Positions 20,845-28,440 of a stretch of DNA of 39,934 nucleotides are shown here, in pieces. The stretch covers positions 1 through 39,934 of the forward strand of contig CAYIOJ010000004.1 of NCBI GenBank assembly GCA_964365025.1. Reading direction: 5' to 3'. This stretch comes from UBA10003 sp964365025 (GTDB taxonomy: Bacteria; Patescibacteriota; Patescibacteriia; Magasanikbacterales; UBA10003). The position numbers and the translations under genes were made by a program. Every line of letters starts with the position of its first letter. Positions within the stretch are counted from its first letter, which is position 1. Under the pieces are notes generated by a model. That model had not been told where the DNA came from. It worked only from the letters and a program-made list of their open reading frames with translations, and searched no databases.

Positions 20845-22125
20845 ATGCAAACACAATTTTTAAGACTTCCCAAATCGCAAGTTGAATTTATTTTTGAGTT
20901 AAGCGTTGAAGAATTAAAGTCTTATTTGCAAAAAGCTGCTTTGAAATTATCCGAGGTTGGAAAAATTCCCGGGTTCAGGCCCGGGCACGCGCCGTATGAC
21001 ATCGTGGTTAAACATTTTGGCGAAATGGCGATTTATGAAGCGGCCGGTGATAAAATTATTCCGCCGACGCTGAATCAGGCGGTGAAAGAAAAAAATTTAG
21101 CTTTTGTGGGCGAGCCGAAAATTGAGGTGGTCAAACTCGCGCCCGGCAATCCTTTTATTTTCAAAGCCGTAATTTCTGTAATGCCGGAAATAAAATTGAG
21201 CAAGTGGCGGGAAATTAAAATTAAAAAACAGGTGAAGGAAATTAAAGCCGAGGATATTGATAAAGTTTTGGCAGACGCGCGGAAAATGCGGGCGAGCGAA
21301 GCTTTGGTGGATCGGGCGGCTGGCGGCAGTGACAAAGTGATGATTGATTTGGATATCACGCAGGACAAGGTGCCGGTGGAGGGCGGTCAGGCCAAAGATC
21401 ATGCGGTATTTTTGGACGAAAAATATTACATTCCCGGCTTGCCGGAACAGTTGCTGGGTTTGAAAAAAGACGAGGTGAAGGAATTTAATTTGAGTTTTCC
21501 GGAAACGCATTATCAAAAGCATTTGGCCGGCAAAAAGGCGGATTTTAAAGCCACGGTCAAGGGTGTGTTTGAGCGCAAACTGCCGGAAATGGATGATATT
21601 TTTGCGCAGGGGCTGGGACAGAAAAATATGGCTGATGTGCGCGTGTTGATTGAGAATAATTTGAAAGCCGAGGCCGAACAGAGGGAAGATCACCGGGTGG
21701 AAATTGAGATGATTGAAACCATTGTAAAAAAGTCGGAGTTTGGAGAATTGCCGGAGGTGTTGATGGCGGCGGAAAAACACAAAATGTTAGAGGAGCTACG
21801 GCAGAATCTGGCCGATATGGGCATGCAATTGGAAGATTATTTGAAGAAAATGAAAAAAACCGAGGAGGATTTGGCGCGCGATTTTTCTAAAGGCGCGGAA
21901 GAGCGGACGAAATCGGCTTTGGTGTTGCGCGAAATCGCGCGAGAGGAAAAAATTGAGTATTCGGCTGCAGAGCTGGAAGAAGAAACCGCGCGCGTGCGCG
22001 AGATGTATAAAGATAATGATCAGATTGATGAGCGCCTGTCCGACCAGGGCACACAGAGTTATCTGGCCAATATGCTCGTGAATAGGAAGGTGTTGAAGAT
22101 GTTGAAGGAGAAGATGGTGGAGTAG
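20845..22125 (+). CDS. tig: Trigger factor
   Basis: A 426-aa ribosome-associated chaperone. The ribosome-binding domain has the signature GKIPGFRPGHAPYDIVVKHFGE (canonical GFRxGxxP). The FKBP-like PPIase domain follows (about 140-235: SDKVMIDLDITQDKVPVEG...FSLSFPETHYQKHLAGKKADFKATVKGV). The helical SurA-like C-terminal domain comes last (NLKAEAEQREDHRVEIEMIETIVK...EELRQNLADMGMQLEDYLKKMKKTEEDLARDF). The length is normal. I use the ATG at 20845; the longer open frame from 20782 reads through hairpin element B. It acts on nascent chains leaving the ribosome. Confidence 0.93.
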   Translation: MQTQFLRLPKSQVEFIFELSVEELKSYLQKAALKLSEVGKIPGFRPGHAPYDIVVKHFGEMAIYEAAGDKIIPPTLNQAVKEKNLAFVGEPKIEVVKLAPGNPFIFKAVISVMPEIKLSKWREIKIKKQVKEIKAEDIDKVLADARKMRASEALVDRAAGGSDKVMIDLDITQDKVPVEGGQAKDHAVFLDEKYYIPGLPEQLLGLKKDEVKEFNLSFPETHYQKHLAGKKADFKATVKGVFERKLPEMDDIFAQGLGQKNMADVRVLIENNLKAEAEQREDHRVEIEMIETIVKKSEFGELPEVLMAAEKHKMLEELRQNLADMGMQLEDYLKKMKKTEEDLARDFSKGAEERTKSALVLREIAREEKIEYSAAELEEETARVREMYKDNDQIDERLSDQGTQSYLANMLVNRKVLKMLKEKMVE

Positions 22126-22138
22126 GCACGGAAAGTGC

Positions 22139-22180
22139 TTGACAATCCCCGTTTCTTATGGTATACTATAATTGTATACT
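22139..22180 (+). promoter_or_regulatory. abiE promoter and operator palindrome
   Basis: TTGACA (22139-22144) and TATACT (22162-22167), spacer 17. The inverted repeat GTATACTATAATTGTATAC (22161-22179) covers the -10 and the predicted start site and ends just before the ATG at 22181. AbiEi antitoxins are known to repress their own promoters through such inverted repeats. Confidence 0.8.
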
Positions 22181-22831
22181 ATGAGAAATAAGAGAACTCC
22201 AAAAATTAAGTATATTTATGAGCTAGTCAAACGCTTGCCTTATTTTAGTTTTGATGATTTAGCCGGCGTAGAAACTGATCGGACTTACCTTAAAATTTTA
22301 TTTTCCCGCTATGAAAAAGCCGGTCGGGTGATTCGGTTGAAAAAAGGCCTGTATGTCGCCAAAAATTATTTAGATGATTTAGAGAAAAAAAGCCGCCTTT
22401 CGGCCTATCTGGAAATGATTAGCAATACCCTTTATGAACCTTGCTATTTAAGTTTGGATTATGTTCTCTATAAGCACAATTTACTCACCGAAACGCCGGT
22501 TAATTTTACATTGGTCTCCAGCCATAAGACCAAAATTTTGACCAATGTTTTGGGACGATTTTATTATCATAAAATCAAAAAAGAACTTTTTTGCGGATTT
22601 TCCGCCGTGCGCAAGGAAGGCGATTTTATAATTTTAGAAGCCACCAAAGCCAAAGCGCTGTTTGATTTTTTGTATTTTAGAAAAGATTTTCTTTCCGGCA
22701 AAGAGTCGGTGGAAGAATTGCGGTTGAATTTGGAAAATTTTACGGTTAAAGACATGGCCGAGCTGATGTCCTACGCGAAAATTGAAAAGTCCAAAAAAAT
22801 CAAAAAAATTATTAATTTACTTTTTGCTTAA
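22181..22831 (+). CDS. AbiEi-like antitoxin / transcriptional regulator
   Basis: A 216-aa protein. An N-terminal winged helix-turn-helix (IKYIYELVKRLPYFSFDDLAGVETDRTYLKILFSRYEKAGRVIRLKKGLYVAK) is followed by a helical/beta domain (SAYLEMISNTLYEPCYLSLDYVLYKHNLL; VLGRFYYHKI; ATKAKALFDFLYF). This is the AbiEi architecture of type IV toxin-antitoxin systems, in which the antitoxin represses the operon and counters the toxin without binding it directly. The ATG at 22181 directly follows the operator palindrome; the leader is about 7 nt or absent. The toxin gene starts 1 nt after its stop. Confidence 0.85.
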   Translation: MRNKRTPKIKYIYELVKRLPYFSFDDLAGVETDRTYLKILFSRYEKAGRVIRLKKGLYVAKNYLDDLEKKSRLSAYLEMISNTLYEPCYLSLDYVLYKHNLLTETPVNFTLVSSHKTKILTNVLGRFYYHKIKKELFCGFSAVRKEGDFIILEATKAKALFDFLYFRKDFLSGKESVEELRLNLENFTVKDMAELMSYAKIEKSKKIKKIINLLFA

Positions 22832-22832
22832 T

Positions 22833-23675
22833 ATGAATGAACAGCTTAAAATAATTTTATTAAAATTATTGGATGAATCAGCATCGGCAAGCAATGTGTT
22901 TAAAAAAAATTTGCTTAAAGAATATTTGCAGATTCTGATTTTAGATTTTTTTTACAGCCGGGCGGATTACAGTCAGCTGGTTTTTTACGGCGGCTCCTGT
23001 TTGGCCCATTGCTACGGCTTGCCGCGTCTATCCGAGGATTTAGATTTGGTTAATCTTAAAAAAGAGATTGATTTAAAAACAATGGCCGAGGAAATCCAGT
23101 CGCATCTTAAAGAAAAATTCAGCCTTGAATTAAAATTTTCAATTCAGAAATTCAGAATTTATTTGAAATTTCCCGTGCTCAAGAATCTTGGTTTGGCCGA
23201 AGTCGGCGAATCGGACTTGCTGTTTTTAAAAGTGGAAATATTTTCCGAATTTAATTTTTGCGGGAATTATAAAACAGAGATGGTCCCGATTTTTAAATTT
23301 AACAAATCACTTTTGGTCCGTGTTTTTGATTTGCCGACACTCATGGCCACCAAAATCCGAGCGGTGTTGTTTAGAAAATGGTTGAAAAAAAATAAAAAAG
23401 GCGAGGTGTTGGCGATAGTGAAAGGTCGGGATTATTTCGATTTGCTGTGGTATTTGGATAAGGGCGTTGAGCCAAATTTAAGCTGTCTTGACCATAACAG
23501 TATGGCAGATTTGAAAAAAGATTTAATTAATATGGTCGGTCAGGCCGACGCGCGAAGTATTAAATCCGACTTGGAGCCGTTGATTGCCGACACAAAATTC
23601 GTGGACAATTTTAGCAAGGATTTTGAGGAGATTTTGAAAAAGAAGATCGGAGAGATAGCGACAAAGTCGTCATAA
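22833..23675 (+). CDS. AbiEii-like nucleotidyltransferase toxin
   Basis: A 280-aa nucleotidyltransferase of the AbiEii/AbiGii family. The catalytic block VFYGGSCLAHCYGLPRLSEDLDLV (about 48-71) carries the GG/GS and DxD motifs. Downstream are LPTLMATKIRAVLFR and KGRDYFDLLWYL, the K..RD..D motif of the family. Such toxins transfer nucleotides to tRNA or bind GTP, causing growth arrest upon phage infection. The start is the ATG at 22833, 1 nt after the antitoxin stop. The catalytic residues look intact, so the pair is probably active. Confidence 0.88.
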   Translation: MNEQLKIILLKLLDESASASNVFKKNLLKEYLQILILDFFYSRADYSQLVFYGGSCLAHCYGLPRLSEDLDLVNLKKEIDLKTMAEEIQSHLKEKFSLELKFSIQKFRIYLKFPVLKNLGLAEVGESDLLFLKVEIFSEFNFCGNYKTEMVPIFKFNKSLLVRVFDLPTLMATKIRAVLFRKWLKKNKKGEVLAIVKGRDYFDLLWYLDKGVEPNLSCLDHNSMADLKKDLINMVGQADARSIKSDLEPLIADTKFVDNFSKDFEEILKKKIGEIATKSS

Positions 23676-23678
23676 ATT

Positions 23679-23706
23679 TTGCTTGTGGACAAAGTTGTGA
23701 TATAAT
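23679..23706 (+). promoter_or_regulatory. Promoter of the 169-aa anchored protein
   Basis: TTGCTT (23679-23684) and TATAAT (23701-23706), spacer 16. The leader contains GAGGAGGA about 16 nt before the ATG, one of the few Shine-Dalgarno-like sequences in the window, though the spacing is long. Confidence 0.6.
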
Positions 23707-23738
23707 CCATGGCAGAGGAGGATTTTTTTTAAAGTAGT

Positions 23739-24248
23739 ATGAAAAAATTTCTCCGTTGGGCCCTGATTTATCTTTTGCTGGTAATCGGGCTTTTTTTAAT
23801 TTTGGTGGGAGTGAACTGGTACTTGATCAAACAACGCGAAGTGCGGCTAGGATTGGCGAGGCCGGCGTTTCCGTACGCCAAGTATTCGCAGGAGGAGTTG
23901 GATAAAATGTATCCGCAGTATCCAAATGAGAATGTGGCCACGCGGGTAACGCCGGAACAGACCTATGCGAAGTTGATCGCGGCATTAAAAGTGGGTGATT
24001 TGGATGAGGCATCAAAGCAGTTTGTGGCCGGACAGCAGAGCGAGTGGCTGGAATCGTTGAAAAAGATAAAAGAAAAAGGATTGTTGGGGGCGATGATTGT
24101 GGATTTGGATAAGGAGTTGGGCAAAAATATGATGAGTGGGGCAATGGCGCAGTTTATGATAAGTATTGATAAAGATGGCGAAAAGTGGGCGCGACCAGTA
24201 GATTTTGTGAAAGATTCAAACGGCGATTGGAAAATAAAATCGTTATAA
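23739..24248 (+). CDS. Hypothetical single-pass membrane-anchored protein
   Basis: A 169-aa protein. The N-terminal anchor (WALIYLLLVIGLFLILVGVNWYLI) is followed by a soluble domain, probably outside the membrane: RVTPEQTYAKLIAALKVGDLDEASKQFVAGQQSEWLESLKKIKEKG, then EKWARPVDFVKDSNGDWKIKSL. The mixed helical/strand pattern ending in 'VDFVKDSNGDWKI' resembles small NTF2-like or DUF4878-type domains, but this is a guess. It lies just upstream of the large secreted protein and may share its transcript. Confidence 0.65.
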   Translation: MKKFLRWALIYLLLVIGLFLILVGVNWYLIKQREVRLGLARPAFPYAKYSQEELDKMYPQYPNENVATRVTPEQTYAKLIAALKVGDLDEASKQFVAGQQSEWLESLKKIKEKGLLGAMIVDLDKELGKNMMSGAMAQFMISIDKDGEKWARPVDFVKDSNGDWKIKSL

Positions 24249-24252
24249 AAAC

Positions 24253-24293
24253 GAGATTGCTTTGCTCTGCCAGTTGGCAGAGCTCGCAATGAC
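24253..24293. repeat. Palindromic interspersed repeat (GAGATTGC...GCAATGAC family)
   Basis: GAGATTGCTTTGCTCTGCCA then TGGCAGAGCTCGCAATGAC, with a 9-bp inverted arm GCTCTGCCA/TGGCAGAGC. A relative lies at 16583-16610, and another is read as protein inside the next gene (about 25542-25570). Confidence 0.75.
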
Positions 24294-24304
24294 ACGGGAG
24301 GAAT

Positions 24305-27300
24305 ATGAGGAGGATAATAAAAACAATTGTTTTTATTTCAGCTGTAATAATAAGCTCGGCTTTATTTGTGAGCCGGGTTTTTGTTTATGACACCAATATC
24401 GCTCATCCGGGTTTAACCAAACTGGCCGCTGAACTGTATAATCAGCAGGGCGGTCAATTAACCAGCCAAGAAATCAAGTGGCTAATGCAAGGCGCGATTG
24501 AAGAAGACACGCCGTTCAGATGGATGAATCATTTTTTTGACCCGATTCACAATGTCGGTTTGAAATCCAGCTATGACACGGCTAAAATTTGGGCTGGCAA
24601 CGCCGCGAATCAAGCCTCGTATGCCAAAGGCGACCAAACATGGCAAAGAGCAATTTATTATTGGCAAACAGGTAATAAAGAAAAAGCCCTGATTGCTTTG
24701 GGGCATATTTTGCACTTATTAGAGGATATGACCGTACCGGCTCATACTCGCGATGACGCGCATCCGGAAGGCGATCCTTATGAGGTTTGGGTAAAAAATA
24801 ATTTTAAAGCCATAAATGGCGAGTGGATTTATTTTAATAAATTGGATAAGTATTTTGATTATTTAGCAAATTATAGCAATAACAATTTTTATAGTGAAGA
24901 TACGATTGAGAGTGGGAGATTCAATAAAATTTTTATTACTCGAGAAGAAAAAGCTACTATTCCAGAGGGAAATATTAAATATCTATTCACAAAGAACAAT
25001 CAACAAGAATATAAAATATTTAGAACTTTTGTAAATACTGATTGGGATACTTTAAAGTCGGTTTCAAATGCTATTAAATTGCAATCGGTTAATGATCCTC
25101 TCATCCTCTCCTCTCACTTCTCTCTCCTCGCGCCCAAAGCCATTGGCGCCGGGGCGGGAGTGATTAAACTCTTTTTTGAAGAAACACAAAAACAGCAAGC
25201 CCATGCCAAGCCATTTTGGCAAATTAATCCTTTGGGCATTATGCAGGGAGAGGGTGTGGCTGCCGGGGAAAATTTGATTAAAATTTATCAAAATATTTCC
25301 GGTCAGGTTGGTAATCTGTGGGGCGCGGGTAAAAAATTAATCTGGAATACAGGCGACGCTCAAACCACTTATAATTTTTTCACTGAACTTTTTGCCACCA
25401 ATATGGTTTTGGCGCAGGAATTGAAAAATTTAGAGCAGACCGGACAGAATTTGGCGGCCACGCCGATAAAAATCATCAAGGAAACCGGCGAAGCAACGAC
25501 AGAGGCGATCAGAGGCTCTACGGATGTCGGCGGGATTGCTTTGTCGCTCATCGCTCCTCGCAATGACAGCGCGGTTGTTGTCGTTAATGATTCGGCGTCA
25601 GCTTCGGGCGTGCCGGGCGGCTCCGGTTTAGCAAATTCTTCGCTTGCGACTCAGGATGACAATAATGATTTGTTGTCGGGCTTTTTGGCTAAGCCAACAA
25701 AAGATTCTTCGCCCCGACCTCAAGGCGTCGTGGCTAAGAGCGACAATAAGATGGCAGCTCCAGCTGGATCAATATTTTATTCCGGTGGTGGATCGTCGTG
25801 GTCGTCTTCTGCGCCGGAGCCGGCTTCGGGCGTGCCGGGAGGATTTGGCGGCGAGGCGACGCAGGGGATCCTGAATCCAGTTCAGGATGACATGGGGAGC
25901 GGACAGAATGACAGTACGCCGCCTCCCCCGTTACTAGACATCACTCCGCCAGCCGCGCCGGTGATTATTGATCCTTCAGTTTCACCAATTTACACCACCT
26001 CATCCATCCGCGCGCTCTCCGGTTTAGTTTCCACCGATACCATCAAACTTTTTTTAAATGGAGCAGAGATTGCCGCGGGCGTAGCTGTTTGGAATACGGA
26101 AGTTAATCTCACCGAAGGAGAAAATATTTTTGCTTTTTCCGCGCAAGACGTGGCTGGCAATACCAGCCTCAGTTCGTCTGTTAAAATTATTAAAGATACC
26201 ACCGGGCCATCAACGCAGATTTCTGTAACAAGAAAATCCGCGCGGGAATTAGAAATCAACTGGCAGGGCAATGACAGTGGCAGTGGCGTCGCCATCTATG
26301 ATATTGATTATCAAACCAGTGAAATCGGCGCGGTAACATCATCTTGGACTAATTGGAAAATATCGGCCACCTCCACGGCTGGCAATTTTGTAATTGATTT
26401 TGGCAAACAATATCAATTTCGCGCGCGAGCCGCCGACGCGCTGGACAATATTGGCGATTGGACGCAATCGCGCGCGCAAGAAATTGCTTTGCCAGGCGTG
26501 GTTATAAATGAAATCGCCTGGGCCGGCACAAAAGCCAATGCCAATGATGAATGGATGGAATTGTATAACACCACTGATTATGATTTTGACGCTTCGGGCT
26601 GGTTTTTCACTGATGGTAATGACATTAAAATTACTTTTGCCACCGGCACCATTATTAAAAGTCGGCAGTATTTTCTTTTGGAGCGCACCAATGATCAGAC
26701 CATTTCCGACCTCGCGGCTGATTTAATCTACACCGGCTCACTGCACAATAGCGGCGAAAAATTACAGCTCAAAGACGCTCAAGGCCGCTTGTTAGATGAC
26801 GTGGACGCGAGTAAAAAATGGTTTGCCGGCAAATCAGAAAATGAAAAAGACTCAATGGAGAAAATTGACCCCTTACTTTCCGGAAATTTGGCCGGTAATT
26901 GGCAATCAGTCGGTTTACCGGCGCGGCGCGGACATGACGCGAAAAATAACTATATTGCCGGCACACCTCAAAAATTCAATTCATCATTAAATTATTTAAA
27001 TGGCGTCATGAACGCCGATAGAATACTTTCAATTCAATTCAGTCCGTATTTTCTTGGTAATTTTACCGTGGCCACGGGCACGATACTAACCATTCCGGCA
27101 GGCGTTATTATCAAAGCCGGACGACCATCGGCGAGCGACGGCTTTTTGAATGTATATGGCGCGCTTATCGCGCAGGGCACGGTTGACTCACCAATAATTT
27201 TCACCTCTTATCGCGACGCTTCCCAAGGCGGCAACACCAACATCTGGAGCGACTCGCAGACTCCTTTGCCCGGTGATTGGAGCCGTTTGCAATTTTATAT

Positions 27301-28429
27301 TGGCAGTCGCGCGGACATTGGTTATACCAAAATTTTCTACGGCAATTATCGTTCAAAAGTAAGCGACCCCAATGGCGCTATTTTGGCCGAAGGCGCGGAA
27401 ATTATCGCCAACGGCCTCACTGTGAGCCAGACCCGCGTTACTGATTTTGCTGTCAATTTAATCAATTCTTCCAGCACGATAAGCCACTGCGTTATTTCAC
27501 AAAATTCGCATGGCCTGGTCGCGGCCGGCGGTTTGCTATTCGTTGACAGTTGTATCTTTTCTGATAACGGTTTGCGCGCTTTGTTTACCGACAGTGTTAG
27601 TGCCGCTTTGCGGAAAAATCTTTTTCAAAATAACGGCTGGGATAATACTAAACTGGCCTGGTGGAATCAAATAACTCCAGGCCCCGCGGCCGTGAAAAAC
27701 AGCGTGCCGCAAACTAGCCAGAATCAATTTAGCAATAATAACGCGACCAATGGTTTGGATTGGGGCGGTACCATTACCGGCGCGCAAATTTTGGATAACA
27801 GCGACGACGCGCCATGGGTATCGTCCGGCTTTACGGTTGCCAGCGGCGCGGAACTGCGGATACAAGCCGGCTCCACGATTAAAATGAAAACAAATTCCGC
27901 GATTTTGATTAGCGGCGGATTATTGGCTCAAGGCACGGTTGAAAAAAAGATAGTATTTACTTCCTGGCGCGATGACAGCGACGGGTTTGATTCCAACGCC
28001 GACAGCGCCAGTTCCACCCCGAATCCCATTGGCTTGGAATGGAAACAATTAAAATTTGAATCAGGCGCTACCTCCACCCTGGAAAACGCGGTCATTCGTT
28101 ACGCTAATCAGTCCATTAACGGCAATGAGCCGGATGGTTCGCTCTATGTCAATAACACGCCCATTACCATTGATAATTTGCAATTGGAGTATTCCGCTCT
28201 GCCCGGTGTGGCTATGCATTTGAAAAATGCGAGCCAGATTGAAATTAAAAACAGCGTAATTAGAAATTACGCCACGAGCACCTTGAACCAGCCATCCATC
28301 GGATTGAGAATTGACGGCGGCGCGCCGAAAATCATTGACTCCGCCGCGCAGACATTCAATATCGGAATTAAGGCGATGAATAACGCGGATGTTACGGGAG
28401 TGCTGTTGCAGTTGATTGATATATTTTAA
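24305..28429 (+). CDS. Large secreted zinc phospholipase C-like protein with LTD and beta-helix regions
   Basis: A 1374-aa exported protein. A signal peptide (residues 1-24) is followed by a zinc phospholipase C/S1-P1 nuclease-like domain: NIAHPGLTKLAAELY (H34), MNHFFDPIHNVG (H76, D79), ALGHILHLLEDMTVPAHTRDDAH (H134, E140, D141, H147) and DPYEVW, which matches the trinuclear zinc ligand pattern. A low-complexity linker (about 400-545) follows, containing in-frame repeat remnants (APRND, NPVQDD). Then come an Ig/FN3-like pair, a lamin-tail domain (VVINEIAWAGTKANANDEWMEL) and a right-handed beta-helix with repeating IISGGLLAQGTV-type turns. It is probably a surface or released hydrolase. No C-terminal anchor is seen. 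Confidence 0.85.
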   Translation: MRRIIKTIVFISAVIISSALFVSRVFVYDTNIAHPGLTKLAAELYNQQGGQLTSQEIKWLMQGAIEEDTPFRWMNHFFDPIHNVGLKSSYDTAKIWAGNAANQASYAKGDQTWQRAIYYWQTGNKEKALIALGHILHLLEDMTVPAHTRDDAHPEGDPYEVWVKNNFKAINGEWIYFNKLDKYFDYLANYSNNNFYSEDTIESGRFNKIFITREEKATIPEGNIKYLFTKNNQQEYKIFRTFVNTDWDTLKSVSNAIKLQSVNDPLILSSHFSLLAPKAIGAGAGVIKLFFEETQKQQAHAKPFWQINPLGIMQGEGVAAGENLIKIYQNISGQVGNLWGAGKKLIWNTGDAQTTYNFFTELFATNMVLAQELKNLEQTGQNLAATPIKIIKETGEATTEAIRGSTDVGGIALSLIAPRNDSAVVVVNDSASASGVPGGSGLANSSLATQDDNNDLLSGFLAKPTKDSSPRPQGVVAKSDNKMAAPAGSIFYSGGGSSWSSSAPEPASGVPGGFGGEATQGILNPVQDDMGSGQNDSTPPPPLLDITPPAAPVIIDPSVSPIYTTSSIRALSGLVSTDTIKLFLNGAEIAAGVAVWNTEVNLTEGENIFAFSAQDVAGNTSLSSSVKIIKDTTGPSTQISVTRKSARELEINWQGNDSGSGVAIYDIDYQTSEIGAVTSSWTNWKISATSTAGNFVIDFGKQYQFRARAADALDNIGDWTQSRAQEIALPGVVINEIAWAGTKANANDEWMELYNTTDYDFDASGWFFTDGNDIKITFATGTIIKSRQYFLLERTNDQTISDLAADLIYTGSLHNSGEKLQLKDAQGRLLDDVDASKKWFAGKSENEKDSMEKIDPLLSGNLAGNWQSVGLPARRGHDAKNNYIAGTPQKFNSSLNYLNGVMNADRILSIQFSPYFLGNFTVATGTILTIPAGVIIKAGRPSASDGFLNVYGALIAQGTVDSPIIFTSYRDASQGGNTNIWSDSQTPLPGDWSRLQFYIGSRADIGYTKIFYGNYRSKVSDPNGAILAEGAEIIANGLTVSQTRVTDFAVNLINSSSTISHCVISQNSHGLVAAGGLLFVDSCIFSDNGLRALFTDSVSAALRKNLFQNNGWDNTKLAWWNQITPGPAAVKNSVPQTSQNQFSNNNATNGLDWGGTITGAQILDNSDDAPWVSSGFTVASGAELRIQAGSTIKMKTNSAILISGGLLAQGTVEKKIVFTSWRDDSDGFDSNADSASSTPNPIGLEWKQLKFESGATSTLENAVIRYANQSINGNEPDGSLYVNNTPITIDNLQLEYSALPGVAMHLKNASQIEIKNSVIRNYATSTLNQPSIGLRIDGGAPKIIDSAAQTFNIGIKAMNNADVTGVLLQLIDIF

Positions 28430-28440
28430 GTTTGTTTTTT

